From Acanthornis magna (Eukaryota; Chordata; Aves; Passeriformes; Acanthizidae): 64,000 nucleotides of DNA. Below, in pieces: positions 28,701-54,384 of this stretch. Location: assembly GCA_036785705.1 (NCBI GenBank), contig JAWUZG010000159.1, forward strand, positions 3,348,001-3,412,000, in the 5' to 3' direction. A program made the translations under genes and the position numbers. The notes beneath the pieces were generated by a model, which saw nothing but the letters and a program-made list of their open reading frames with translations, did not search any database and had not been told where the DNA came from. Each line of letters begins with the position of its first letter. Within the stretch, counting starts at the first letter, position 1.

Positions 28701-30799
28701 CTTGAGAGCAGGAGCCATTGCAGTGAAAAGCTTTGCTAACGAAGCAGTTGTGAAAAATATTTACTGCCAGAGTTTCTTCAATTGACATTTGCATCTTCTC
28801 TAATTTGCAAACTCCGTGCAATTTGAGCCATTTTCATGGGACTGTAATTTATGGGAAGGGTTTTTCCTTCACTTCTCAGTGTCTCTGTGAAAAAAACACA
28901 AAAGCATCTTTTGCTCTGAAATTCACACTTAATTTTTTACTTCTTTTTGGCCAGGGGAGGAGGGAGGGGCAAGGGGAAATGGATATTGCAGGAGACAGAG
29001 CAGAGATGGAGGAGTAAGAGACAGGAAGGACTATTAAGTGCAGAGTTTCTCAAACTGTGGGTCGTGACCACTTAAAAGAGAGCCAGGATGTGTCAGAGGA
29101 CAGAGGGGTCCTCCTTGGTTTAGCCAAGTGAGAGCCAGCTCAAAACAGATCTGTCTCCCACCCCCCACAGAAAAAAAAGATCAATTTTGGGCAAAATTGG
29201 CATCCTGGTCCCGCCTGGATGGGAATGCAGGTTGGAAGAGGGGCTGCCTGGCTGTCCTCCATCCCCGGGCAGTGGGAGCCAGCTGTGAACACCCCCTGTG
29301 TGTTTTCAACTTAGAGAGGAAATGGTTACAAAACCCTAATTTCATTAATCTCCTCCTTGCAGCAGGAGGGGAAGGCAGAGGTGAAGAGAAGAACCCCAGC
29401 AGTGCAACTCATTTGTGTTTCCCCAGCCTGGGCTGAGCCACTGCTGGCTGAGGGCGTGAAGATGGATGAGACAGAAAACGAACATTTTTGTAAAGTTTAA
29501 GAAGTGTTCATTGCAGCTTTTGGCGCAGCCCACCCAGCCCTCAGCATCCTCAGCAGGGAGCCAGGCACCCTGAGCTCTGCAAGCCACACCATCCACACAG
29601 CCAGACTATTTTTTCAGGGCATAAAATATTTAAACATTTGTCTGCCAGGATAATGTGAGCCACAGCAACAGGAACAGGTGAATTTAGGTGGGATCACAAA
29701 AACTTACAAGGTGTTTCCTGACCAGACAAGTTGTGCCAAAGCCTGACATGAACAGCTACCTTCCCACCACCCCTTTGCACTCCATCGAGAACAGCTGCCA
29801 CCCAGTTTGATGATGTCTTTGTACTCTCCTGCACGTTCCCAGCACCTTGGAAGGCAAGAGCTGCACACCCAGGGCGTTTGCAGCCCAGATGGTGAAGGTT
29901 GGAGAAGGTGAAGGAAAGCTGAGCCAGAGTGGAAAGGACTCATCTGCTTCTCCTGACAGCTGAGAGAAAAGCCTCACACTGGCTGCCTTTCTTCCAGCTG
30001 ATCGGGTTTTGTATCTCTTAGTGATGGAAATTTAAGGTAGGTATTTTTGTGCAGATTTCTGAGATCTGTGGGTGACCTCCAAAGTTAAAGCATCTCCCGT
30101 TCACCTGCACCCTGTGTCACCCAGTGCCACCCCACACAAATCCAGGGAGAAGTGGCACAACCACAGCCCACAAAGGCAGGCTGGCTCTGTGTTATTTAGT
30201 GTTATTTAAATGCTTAAAACACCAGAAAATAACTGGTTTAGCTTAGCCTCTCCTTGTCTCACTTTTCCATTGCCTTTCCACCTTTTCAAGGTGAGAAAAG
30301 CAACCTCCTCGCCCTGATCCTGCAGACAATGATGCTCCATCCCTCGGGTCCAGCACCCAGCGCTGCCCAGGGTGACAGGACCCGGGTGGGCTCCCAAATG
30401 CTGGCCCGGGCGATGTCCCGGGGCCGTGTCCTGCGCAGGCAGCTGCAGGCAGTGGAGGTGTTTCGAAGCCATCGAGCAGCCTCTGGTGGAAGCTGCCTGC
30501 TATGTGTGTGCTGCCTTCTGTGTGTGCTGCCACAGCCTGCTCGGTATTCCCGGCGGGACGGGGCAGCTTATCCAGGGAATGTTAATTCTCTCATTGCAGC
30601 ACCCGGCTGGGAATGCTGATCCACCTCCCCTTTATGTTTCTGCCTTTGTTTTGGGGTCTGCCGTGGAGCAGCGTCTGCCCAGCGATGCTGTTCCCATGTG
30701 CTCTTGCTGCGGGAGCTCTTTTGGGTTTGCTCTGATGGGATTTGAAGAAAAGCCCAAGAGGATCAGGTTCTGGAGCACCCTCAGGCTGATGTGTGATGA
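25791..30799. other. Intergenic, no gene seen
   Basis: Unique non-coding sequence with a C-rich tract at about 27290-27312 and a short (CCCAT)n run at about 27826-27843. A cluster of possible TCF/LEF and GATA motifs is at 26249-26280. No coding signal. Confidence 0.5.
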
Positions 30800-30922
30800 G
30801 TGACAGGACACGGGGGAATGGCTTCAAACTGGCAGAGGGCAGGGTTAGATGAGATATCAGGGAGAAATCCTTCACTCTGGGGCTGGTGAGGCACTGGCAC
30901 ACGATGCCCAGAGAAGCTGTTT
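30800..30922 (+). mobile_element. CR1 LINE fragment (degenerate)
   Basis: Sense-orientation CR1 3' sequence. The blocks 'aatggcttcaaactggcaga', 'gatatcagggagaaatcc', 'ggtgaggcactggcacac' and 'gcccagagaagctgt' occur in family order. About 120 bases remain, with no terminal octamer repeat, so it is an old truncated copy. Confidence 0.8.
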
Positions 30923-33900
30923 GCCTGACCCCTCGTGCCTGTGAGTTATTGCTAATGATGCAGGGATGCTTTTGTCAGCCCTTTTTAACAGCCCTGAGCA
31001 TCCTCATCTGGGGCCTCCACCCACATCCACGGCCCAGGAGCTCATTCCAGCCAGCACGAGGCTGCCAGCTCCTATCCCAGGGATGCTGCGTGATGCTGGT
31101 CTCCAGCTCTGGCTGTGTCACCATGAAATCACCTGGTCACTTGGGCTCCTGGATGTACCTGCATTCCATCTCCAGCTCTGGTACTGTAGCCCAGCCCATG
31201 GGGAGCATCTACCCTGGGTGTCTCTAGTTCCCTGCAGTGGCCCCTTCAGTGGGAGCAAATAATGTGCTTTTTTCCCTGAAACATTCTATTGATCCTGTGA
31301 AGGATAAGCTGCATCCATAACAGAAGTTCATTTTGGTGACCAGCTTTTCCTGAAAGCCTGACTTGCTCTTATCCTTTGCTTTTGGGCGGGGATCAGTATG
31401 ACCCAGCTCTGGGGATGGGATCTCTCAACATCAGAACAGTTTCTCCATAACATATCCAGCGAGAGGGTTGGAACCTATTGGAAGTCCTGCTTGTCTTGCC
31501 CAGTGAAGGTGCTCTGTCATCTCCCTGGCTTTCCACTTGCAGCCACCTGTCTCAGTCTTGATCAAACACCTCCCCACTGCATCAGTGGATTTGGGTTTCT
31601 TTCCTTATTTTATTGTTTTTCCCCTAGAAAAAGGGCTTGATTTTTTTATTTCCAAGTCCCCAGATGTAAAGAAACCCATGTCCTGCCCAGATCTTTCAGC
31701 TCTTCCACCAGGAAGCAGACAACCCTTGGTTTCGGTGAGCAATCTGTGTGATCATCAGTAGACACCTGCGAGACAAGAGGAGCTTCCATGGAGATGATTC
31801 CCAGAAATGCCCATTCTGCCTTCTTGTGCACCAGCACAACACTTCCAGACAGCTGCTCTGCCTCAAGCCCCCTCGGTCCCACAAGCAGCTGCTCCTGTTC
31901 AACCCTTCTTTTGGTGTTTCCCTCCGTGATGCTCCAGACAGAGCAGCCACTGAGCTGTCGGAGGCAGGCGCAGGCTGGTGTGGGTGTCCCCATGGTTCAC
32001 ACCCCCAGTCCCAGTGTCAGTGCTCAGAGCTCTGGCTGCTGCAGGCGATCTCCCCAAGCCCCACACCCCCCAGTTACCCCACTGCCCCTCCCACGGTGTC
32101 ACCAGGCTGGTCTGAGCAAGGATCTCTCTTCCGTGTGGTTGCCATTAATTCCACCACCGCAAGCATCAGCCTGAGGTGCCAGACCGTATCAAGCAATCGA
32201 TCTCTAATTGTCATATCCGACAGTAAAACAAAGGGCTCAAAAGGAAAGAGGGAATAAAAAGGCCAGGAGCTTCCCTCTGCCCATTGCAGGTGGTTCATAA
32301 GAAGCCTTGGATGGAAAACACCCCCCTAACCTTGTGCTGTGTCCCTCTCGCAGAGGAATGAGTCAGGAATTTCATGCACGTAGAGCAATCACCAAACAGT
32401 CCCTACAGGTCTGCCCAGGACCACAGCTTGCCGAGCAGCTGCTTGTTTACCTGCACCCATTTCCATAGCATGGGTGTGCAGCCACATTCCTGGGAGCCCC
32501 AGCTGCTCCCACCTGCCCGACCTGTCCGTGTGCGGGGAGCAAAGCTCGAAGCCACCGTTTGAGAGATATGATTGGCACAGGGAAACACTGCCAAGGATGC
32601 TCAGTGCTCCTCTGGGATGGTTGAAGAGCCAGCTCAGCAGCTGGGGTGCCAGGCAGCGTGGTGGCATCTTTGGGGACTTTATCCCAGCAGAGGATCTGGC
32701 ATCGAGCTCTGGGGATGTGCGGCACGGGATGATTCAGAGGAGGAGCAGCTCAGCCTCAGTGCTCCAAATCCCCTTCCACAGGAGCTCTCCCTATGCACTG
32801 GCCCTGGAAATGTCACAGGGAAACCACCCTGCTCAGGTTACGTGTCCTATTAAGCAAGAGGGACGCGTCCCTCCCGAGGTGGCTGTGCCAGCACAGCAGG
32901 GCCCGGCTCGCAGGGCAGCTTTTGGCAGAGCAGGATGTGCTGTTTGGGTCCCAGATATGTACACGACAGCTTTCTATGCCTTTTTATCAGTGCCAGGCTG
33001 ATGGGGAGCAAGTGCATCCCTTGCTTTTTCCTGGAGCTGCTGCTGTCTGCGGCAATGAGGGGGAAGGCTGTCCCTGCCCAGCCTGGGCAGGGGAATCCGT
33101 GCCAGCGTTTTCTCCAGGGGATGCTGAAGTAGCTGCACTTCAAAGGCTCGGGAAGTGTCCATTCTGCCTTCGGCTCCACCAGCCCACGGTTTAGGGTGAA
33201 AGCTGCTTGTGTCAGCAGCTGGAGCTGGCAGGAAACCCGGGCTAAGCCAGGGCTGCTGGCCAGGATCAGCACCCAAGCCACCCAACCTTTCCTCGCTGGT
33301 CCCTAAAGCATCCCCAGCCACTGAAAAGTGTCCCCAGAACACAGTCCAGGACCGAGGGCTTTCATCCTGCACTTGAAGCAGCCATTTGTGCCAATTTGGG
33401 CACATCCCTTTCCCTCTCCCAAGTGCTTGGGCTGGGGAATGTTGTGTGCCCTGGGCTGTGCCACTCCAGTTTAGAAGGATGCTGCTGCTGCTGTCACATT
33501 TCTTTCTCTCTTTTTCTCAAAAAGTGCCAATTTGTATAAAACAAAAAAACTTCCCACTTAATGCTGGATGAATTATTTTAAAGGGTCTGTTTGCTAATGT
33601 GATTGGCTTCAACCAACAGCACAGGTTGAGCTGTAATTATGGGAAAACAATCAAATCTCTATCTGGATTCACACCATACTGGTCTTGCCACTTTTTGTGT
33701 TACAGCAGAACCTGTCGGGCAGCTTTAGCTAAGCTGAGCCTCCTTTCTGCTGCTGGGGCAAAGAAATGCAAACCAGTAGAACCAGTCAGGCTGCAAGGAA
33801 AAATTATGGCTTATTGTCTGTGCAAGTTCACCCACACTGCTCACTCCTGTCTCCCTCGTCCCAGATGACCGTCTCCTGATCACCACCTAACTGAGCCCCA

Positions 33901-35541
33901 GGAGCCGAGGAAGAGACACAGGAGCAGTCCTCCAATGTGAGTATTGTGCTTGCACTGATTTTTGTCTGTCCCCCAGCATCCTGGGCAGTGTTGTGTAGCT
34001 GGGAGGGGAGCTGGCGTGAGCCACACATGGAGAACTGCCCAAAATTCGCTCAGCAGAGTGCCGGGAGAGCTGTCGCTTGGTGCCGGCAGACGAGCCTGGT
34101 CCAGCTCCCATCTGATGGGCAGAGGTTGGTGTGTCATGGGTTTGCTTGCTTTTCTGTCCGCTCTCAGAGTTCGAGGAGGAAATTTGGATTTCTGTAGCAG
34201 CTGGGGTGTCGATGGTTTGTGGCAAAGTGGCAGCTCTGAGGGGTGGGTGGGGAGTGGGCCTGAGCCCACCCAGGGTGAGCGGTGCTGCCCCACCACAACC
34301 CCGGGGCTCTCCTTTAACAAAAACTTTTCCTCTGGCGTTTTCTACTTGAGCCTGAAAGGTGGAAGTGGAAAACTGAAAGGTAATGGGATATCCCTGTGAT
34401 CCCAAATGCTAAGAAATGGGATCCAGCTCCACTCAGGTGGAGTGAAATAACTGTGGAGGATTAGAGCAATTTGTGTGTGTCAGGGTTTATGTGAGTGCTG
34501 GGGAGTCTGCTCATGTTTGCATCTGGTGAGGGGGGACCAGAGGCAGAGACAGAAAACCTTTCTGAGCAAACACTCAGCAGTGTGACAGCCATGGGGGAGC
34601 AGAGCTGTGGCCGTGTGGGGTAGACTGTGGGACTGTGGGATGGCAGCAGTGTCCCTCCTGGGTGTTAGTGCTGGGCGCTGGGGGCATCCCCCCCTTCCAC
34701 ACCCGATCCACCCTCCATGCAGCACCTTGGGCAGCACTGACCTGCACCAAGCCACGCACGCGCTGGGCAGTAAAAAACTTCAAATGGACTTGCGGGTCTC
34801 ACTTCCCATCCCATTTCACACCTTGAACTCATCTCTGCTGCCAAAGCTAAGAATAAATTTGCTCCTTTTTCCCTCAGTGGCAGCTTGGAGCTGCGTTGTG
34901 GTGACTCCTGCTAGCTGGTCAAGGTGGCCCTCTGTCCCCTACCTCTGTCCCTGTTGTGTCCCTTGTGGGACATCCTGAGAGTGCCCTCCTGAGCTGTCCA
35001 GATATGTTCCTTCAGGCAGCATAAATATTCAGAGGGGCTGGAGCTCCCTGGGCTTCCAGCAGCCCCAGGCACGAGGTGTGATGCTACCGAGGGCTGCCAT
35101 CCTTCTTCCCTGTTTTAAATCCAGGAGGAAGGAAGTGATGTTGGCATTGTAGGACTGGGTCTTCCTAGCACATTACTCCTTTTTTAAATAGTGCTGAAAA
35201 GAAAAGCTGATTTGGTCAAAGTCTTCATCATCTGCATCATATCCAGGGAAGAGAGATCTGTTCTTTCCACTTGCATGGCCATTGCTTGGCTCGGGATGCC
35301 CGTGCACCCCTCACACAGCAGCAGCAGCAGTGCCAGTTTACAGAAGCGTGGTTGAGATGAATCTTTGTGTCTCTTCTCCCACACACGACCTGTTTTCCCG
35401 TGCAGCACCAGGAGCGATGAATTCCCCACGTCAGGAGCAGTGTGGGCTCCGAGCCATGCTGCTGGGGAGCTCTCCTGCCATGGAGCACAAGACAATGAGA
35501 CCAAGATGCTCTCCAGGCATCATGTGCAGCATTACTGTCGC
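30923..35541. other. Intergenic, no gene seen
   Basis: Unique, fairly GC-rich non-coding sequence. Several ORFs of 130-175 codons on both strands (for example 31748-32257, 32474-33001, 33887-34405) have no recognisable domain and no splice context. The right end, about 35160-35541, may include retroviral leader sequence attached to the LTR that follows, but I could not recognise it. Confidence 0.45.
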
Positions 35542-35558
35542 TCACATCGGGGGCACCA
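35542..35558 (-). other. Retroviral primer-binding site, tRNA-Trp-like
   Basis: Read on the minus strand these 17 bases are TGGTGCCCCCGATGTGA. This differs at two positions from the complement of the tRNA-Trp 3' end used as primer by avian leukosis-type retroviruses. It lies two bases beyond the end of the adjoining LTR, as expected for the start of the internal region of a provirus. Confidence 0.7.
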
Positions 35559-35560
35559 AT

Positions 35561-35874
35561 TGTCGGTCACGACAAGTAAAGAGTTCACCACAGCAGCTTC
35601 TTGGGTCAGAGGAAAGGAAGAAGTAACTCTTTATTTTCCAGAGTCTTTTTATACTATTTTCTAACTTCCATGTCACACATCCATTGGCTCTCAGTTCACC
35701 ACCCCACAATATCATTGGCTACCTACAGCCAGACAACATCTTGGAAAAACACCACCTGCATGAGGCAGGCTATTTCTGTCTGTGAATTCCTGCTTGTTTT
35801 GAACCATAGAACTACGGTGAGAATTGAGAATAACAAGCTGGTCTCACGGTAAAGTAGCTCCCACGATTCCCACA
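35561..35874 (-). mobile_element. Endogenous retrovirus LTR, minus strand
   Basis: A 314-bp segment bounded by short imperfect inverted termini (TGTCGG at 35561, CCCACA at 35874 on the + strand). Read on the minus strand it has two CCAAT boxes (+ strand ATTGG at 35714-35718 and 35683-35687). These are followed by a TATAAAAA box (35646-35653) and, ten bases on, AATAAA (35630-35635). A TATA box followed almost at once by the poly(A) signal is the layout of alpharetroviral LTRs. The primer-binding site follows. No gag, pol or env reading frame was recognised beyond it, and no second LTR was seen to the left, so this is a broken element: one LTR plus at least the start of the leader. Right flank begins TAACGG; target-site duplication could not be identified. 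Confidence 0.78.
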
Positions 35875-38800
35875 CATAACGGGATCACAAGAAGAGAGCA
35901 GGGTGATAACCACCATCTATCAGAGATTGCCAGGGTATTTTCCTCCCACTTTGCCCAGGCAGGGCTCTGGAGCTGGGGGTGGCACTGGGAGGGTTTTGGC
36001 TGGGCTGGTGGAGGCAGTGACCACACGCCTCTGCTCCCAATGGGGCCTTGAGCTATTCCTGAGCCTCACCACTTCCCAATTAAAACACCCAAAAAACGCG
36101 ATAATGCCTCATTACCCACTTCCCAGAGCATTTTGAGGTGTTAATTGAGTAATGTTTATAGAAGCTGTGGTTACCCCGAGATGCACAGGCAGATAAGTGG
36201 CTACTTTTAACCATCTTCTGAATCCTCCTGTGGGCAGACAGGCCTGCCCAAAGCCCACCTCACTCTGGGAGCATCATGGCACAGCTGGTGGGTCCAAGTG
36301 TCAATCCTTATCAAGTGGGGAGCAGAACAAATATTTACTGCTAAACCTCAGCAAAGCAGCAGGAGTTGGGCAGTGGGAGGACAAAGCCTCTTTCCCAGCT
36401 GGGGCTGGTGCAAGGAGAGACCCCAGACTGCTCACCCTGCCATGGAAAAGCCAAAGTCAGATTCCTGGGTATATTCAAGTATTGCAGAGCACCAAGAGCT
36501 CTGGCTTTAGTGGTCCTGCAAGCCCAGGGCAGCCAAGACTCTTTGTTGGGACGAGAGATGTCCCTGTTGCAAGGGAAAATAGTGACTCTTGAGGGGAGTA
36601 GGGGCTCTGCAGCAGAAATGAGGTAATGGAAGAAAACCCACCCTGGGGGTTTGGTGATTGCCACAGCAGCTGGAGAAGCAGAAGCTGCCTCCACAGGGCC
36701 AGGGTGGTGGGGGAGAAATTAAGCCGCTGGGTCTGTGATCACTGGGGCCGTGCTGTTTTAGGGCAACAGAGACTTTACGGGATAGAAGTAAACCAGTGTG
36801 CAGGTTGGGACTTGAGGCTGGAGCCTCATCCTGGAGGGTTTTCCCGTTCTCCTCTCCCTGCAGTGGGACACGGCTGTGCTCACGTGAGCAGGGGCAGCAT
36901 CTCCCTGCTGCTGCTGATCCTGCGGAACTGGTTCAGGGGGCTGCGACCAGCACGGGTCCCTACGAACCCAAAGGGCCATTGGGGCAGGTCACGTCACCCC
37001 AGTGGGACCCCCATCCAACAGCCAGCAGAGGTGACCCTGGGGCTCGCTGCAAACCGGCCCCTGGGCTGGTGGAGCAGCACAGAGCTGCTGCCCTGCTCCA
37101 GGGAGGATTTTCAGGTTGTGCGAGGTAGAGGAAGGCACCAAATCCTCCTCCCTGGAGTGGCAAGAGCCAAGGCTGCTCCTCCTGTCTCTCTTGTTGGGAG
37201 GTAATTTTGCAATCCGGCAGCCTCTGTGCAGCACCCACAGCAAACCCAGCACGGTGGAGAGCAAGCACTAGGCTCCATTTTAGGGCAGTCTGTGCCGTGT
37301 TAAGTCATGCAAATAAATAAATACCCAGAAAAAAAAAAATCCCTCAACACACCAAAAAAGCCGTCTTCAAACTGCCAAGCAAAGTACAACAGCAAAGAGC
37401 ATTAGAGCTCCACACTGGCCTGTGAAACACTCCTGGCACTGTAGATTTTCCATGAGTGATCAGGCAGTTTTTCTGAGTATAAAATTGTTTTATAATTCTA
37501 AAATTAGACCAGGAACGTAGTAGGGTAGCCAAGGAAAGAAAGTCTGGCTGGTCAAAGCAGCTCTGCCCGACAATTGCCCAGAGAAAGGTGTGTGACATCA
37601 ATCCAGCCTGGAGCTGAACAACTCCAGCACTGCTGATGGGGAAATATCTCGTGGTAAATCCATTAAGCCTCACTGATCCCACAGTATCAGAATGTCACAG
37701 TCCTGCCTTTTCTGTCTTTTTTTTTCTTTTAATGACTTAAGCTCGTTTAGCTAATGAGCTGCTTTATCCTTCTGAAAGAAGACAGGGCTGAGGGTGGGAA
37801 TGAGCAGTGGCTCACTGTGAGCATGACAGGCAGGGCTGGGGATGGTACTGAGAGGTCAGGAACCCCCTGGGGACCAGGGAATGGCGTTAGCTGTGCTGGC
37901 AGAACTGGCTGTGTAAGTCCATCCCTTTCCCAGCCCCCTGGGATGGGACAGAAAATAACCTCCCTGCTGCTTTTCCTTTCCCCAGCCACAACAGGAGCAT
38001 CCTGCCCAAGGAGAGATGCTGTTGGTACCCAGGAGAAGCTGGGGGCTGCCCCAGCCCCGTGCATGAGAGCTGACATCCCAGGGACCCTGTGTCCCAACCT
38101 GGAGCCCTTGTCCCACCCTGAGCCGAGCATCGAGGGATGCAGAGAGCAGGTGAGCAAAGCCATGGCAGTCATCAGCTCTACCCCAGGTCTTGGGTTTTCC
38201 AAACCCTCCGGATTTAGGGTCTGGATGAGAGTTTGCCTTTGGTCCCCGACACTGGGGCTCTGTTTGCGGAGGGCACCCGTCACTTTGAAATACACCCAGC
38301 CCTGCCAGGACGCCAAAGGCCCCGCCACGGGGCCACATCTGGCACCACTGGCTCTATATCACAGTGACAGCTCTGCAAAGGGCTGTAAATGAAATCCCTG
38401 TCTCAGGGAGTGAGCTCTACGCTGAGGGACTCTGCGGTCTGGGCCTCAGCAATAAATCTCCCTCAATAAATCCTCTGGAGCAGGGTAGAGGAGGAGGGAG
38501 CCGCAGCTTCACGCCTTCACCCGTCCACTCTGGGTGAGAGGGAGCAAAGCTGAGCCCCTCGGGGAGCCTGGGCTGTTGGTGGGGCTGCTATGCTGCAGAA
38601 AAAGGTTGAATCCTGGGAACAGATCCATGGGCAGCGAGGCTCAGGCATCATCTGTGACCGTGTGTGTGCACAGACCAGAGACACGAGGTCCTTGCCAGGT
38701 TTGCCACAGAGTGGCTGTTCCATCTGCAGGCAGAGATGGGCTCTGGCATCTCGAAAAGCACCAAAACTGGCAGCTTTTCCCTGCTGATTGGATCCGCAGC

Positions 38801-40787
38801 AGGTCACAGGTCTCCACTCACCTGAGGGCTCTGAGGAAAAACAAACCAGGAGTGAGCCCCAGTTCTGGTGGCACCACAGCCTCAGCCATGCACAGAAGGC
38901 AAAGCTGCTGCCCACACCCCAGCCCCGAATCCTGATCTGCCGGGCTCTGCCCGCAGCACTGAGTCACAGCCGCAGGGATCCGGATCCAGCCCCAGCACCT
39001 GGGCTGCCCCCACACCTCCCACCAGCCCAGCCCTGCCGCCTGAGCAGCAGGCTGGCACCAGTCCCAGCCAGGGTGTCACCTTCCCTGGATGGCTCAGCTC
39101 GAGCCCTGTGTCTCGAAAAGCTGAGTTCAGCCCTGGGGACACCAGCCTAGGGAAAAGGGCTGTACCCCTTAGCACAAGGTGGGCAGGATCTCAGCAGGAG
39201 CACACGCAGCCACCACCGCCTCTGCTGCCAGCTGCAATCCCTTCCCAGATTGCAGCACTGAGAATGCAATGGGAATTAGTGCCTGAGTGCTTCAGAGCCT
39301 TCTCAGCTGGCGCTCAGGGTGTCAGTCCCGTGACGGCCGTGGTTGGTCTCACAGCCTCCCTTCAGCCCTGGGGAGTGCTTTGCCCAGGCCAGAGCCTAAT
39401 TTAGGACTCAGTGATCCTGGGAAGTGCATCCCATTATCATCAGGAGGTTTTTTTCTGTTTTGTAGTGGAGCCGGGTGTTATTTCCCCTGGCTGGTTTTTC
39501 AGCTGTGGGTCTTGGGGCTGAGATCAGTTCCCAATCCCATTTCACAGCAGCAGACCTCGAGCTGAACGAGGTCTTTTATTTGCTGGGAGAGGCCACCCAG
39601 CCCTGGGAACAGGTGGATTATACCCAGGGAAGCAGGAGCAATGAATATTTTTTAACTGTTCCCCCAGAGAGTGAGCCCTCTGCTCTGCACCAGGTTTGCT
39701 CCAAAGCCAAACCGAGTGGCTCAGGCATGGTTCATGTTCAGGCAGCTGCTCCACTGATCCGAGCGTGCCGAGCTCACTGCTGTGCTTGCTGGCGCGTGCC
39801 TCATTTCTTTTGAAAATCAGATGCTTTAGGGGAAACTTTCTTCTTCCAGCCCTGCGTGCCCGCATCTTGCATATGCAGGCGATCTGGCACATCCCTGCTC
39901 CGCATGCAGATAAAGGCTGCCGGCAGTGAGCTGGGCTGGGAGAGAGCTGGAACCCAGCACAAACCTTCCCCGTGGGGCTGCAAAGAGCTCCCAGCCCACT
40001 CTGCACTTTCCAGCAACAGAGGGGAGGTTTTCGCCCTGGTCATCTCTTCGTGGTTGAAGGCTGAGTGCCCAGGTGGTTTGTTGGGATCAGTGATTCATTA
40101 ACCCAGAATGATTTCTGGGGGGAGAAGCTCCCATGTGGAGATGCTAAATGCCTTCATGTGGAAGTTCCTCTTCTCCCGGTGTGGTTTTGGTGGTTGCAGA
40201 GGATCCCATGGGTGCTGTGCCCACAGCTTCCTGCAGGTCTTGGCACTGGACACCACCGCTCCAGGTTTCTCTGTAAAATGGGGTGAAAAATCCCTGTTGG
40301 GCATCTGCCACAGGTTCAAAGAGCTACAGCCAGCGAGGCTGGGAAGCCTGGGCAATAACAAGAGGTACATATTGCCTCTCTAGGAGCTGTACATGGTGCC
40401 AGAGGGAGGGAGGATGGACGGGAGCATCCCAGCAGAAGATGAGTCCATCAGGCTCAAGCACCAAAGCTACTGTGAATTTTCCCGTCATCAGTCCCCATGT
40501 GGTCCTGACACGAGTTCTGCAGTCCCTTCTTTATGCTCAAGAAGATGCCCTGCCCCTCCTCATCCCAGAGAAATGGAATTTAAGCAGCTCAACATTTAGA
40601 GGAAAAGCCTGATTTTCCAGCTGCACTTCTCCCAGTATCTAAGGCATGCTCTTTGCTATGCTCAGCACCGAGGCAGGGTGGACAAAAATGCGTCCCATGG
40701 TTTAGCAAATGGTTTCCCTTCTTCACTTTGGGTTTTGTCCCTTCCAGAACACCACATGCACAAGCCACATCTCTTTTGTTGGACTTT
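35875..40787. other. Intergenic / likely RBBP8NL 5' region, no exon seen
   Basis: Unique non-coding sequence. RBBP8NL transcription must start somewhere upstream of the acceptor at 40801-40802, so a non-coding first exon and promoter may lie here or further left. No CpG island, TATA box in good context, or convincing 5' exon stood out. ORFs of up to 212 codons near 37754-38392 are open on both strands and look like GC-rich shadows. Confidence 0.4.
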
Positions 40788-40802
40788 TTCTTTCTATTTC
40801 AG

Positions 40803-40878
40803 GCTGAAACCTGAATAATTTGAATCAAAGGAACATCCTCACACTGGACACAGCCTGGCGTGTGGCTCAGCCCTGAAC
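40803..40878 (+). other. RBBP8NL 5' UTR segment
   Basis: A pyrimidine-rich tract ending in AG at 40801-40802 looks like a splice acceptor directly upstream of the coding start. The 76 bases between it and the ATG would be the end of the 5' UTR, which implies at least one upstream non-coding exon not identified here. Confidence 0.55.
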
Positions 40879-53915
<13,037 letters not shown>

Positions 53916-54378
53916 CAGCAGGGCCAGATGAAGCAACTGCAGACCAAAGGAGTGGGCTTGGAGACCTCAGCATCCCACCCACGCTGGGAGAGTGAATCCT
54001 CCTGTCACGCTGGGCCAGGCAGTGGGGAATTCATGAGGACTCATTAATGAGCAGAGCACCCTGAAACTCCTCACTCGGTGCCCCAGGGGAGGCTGGGCCA
54101 GGATGAGCCGTGCAGGTGACACCTGAAGCAGCCAGGTCACTGCTGGTGGAGCAGCACATTCAGTGCCCCCAGCCCTGTGCCAGAGCAGACCCTCAGACTG
54201 GTGCTAGGAAGAGGAGATGTCTCTTTGCAACCTGCAGCAGAGCCATGCTCTTCCCTGGGATTTCCTGCATGGAGAACGGACTACCAGACCCCTGTCCCCA
54301 TGAAGGATGTCCTGGTGGATGGCTGAGGGGTGGTGACCAAACCAAACAGTGCAGGGCCCCATGCACAAACCTGCTTCA

Positions 54379-54384
54379 ATTAAA
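54379..54384 (+). terminator. RBBP8NL: RBBP8NL poly(A) signal ATTAAA
   Basis: The common variant hexamer ATTAAA lies 464 bases after the stop codon, with a GT-rich stretch about 20 bases downstream. It is the first good signal after the stop, giving a 3' UTR of roughly 0.5 kb. Confidence 0.65.

Noticed and set aside
35237..35545. Minus-strand ORF beyond the LTR as a possible retroviral gag start
   Set aside because: The 102-codon translation has no recognisable retroviral motif and could be plain host sequence or leader.
37754..38392. 212-codon + strand ORF and its 193-codon antisense partner
   Set aside because: Both strands are open with no family resemblance, no splice signals in phase and ordinary non-coding character.
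1..40802. GATA5 coding exons
   Set aside because: Expected nearby from synteny, but no zinc-finger codons (CxNC...LCNACG) appear in any frame.
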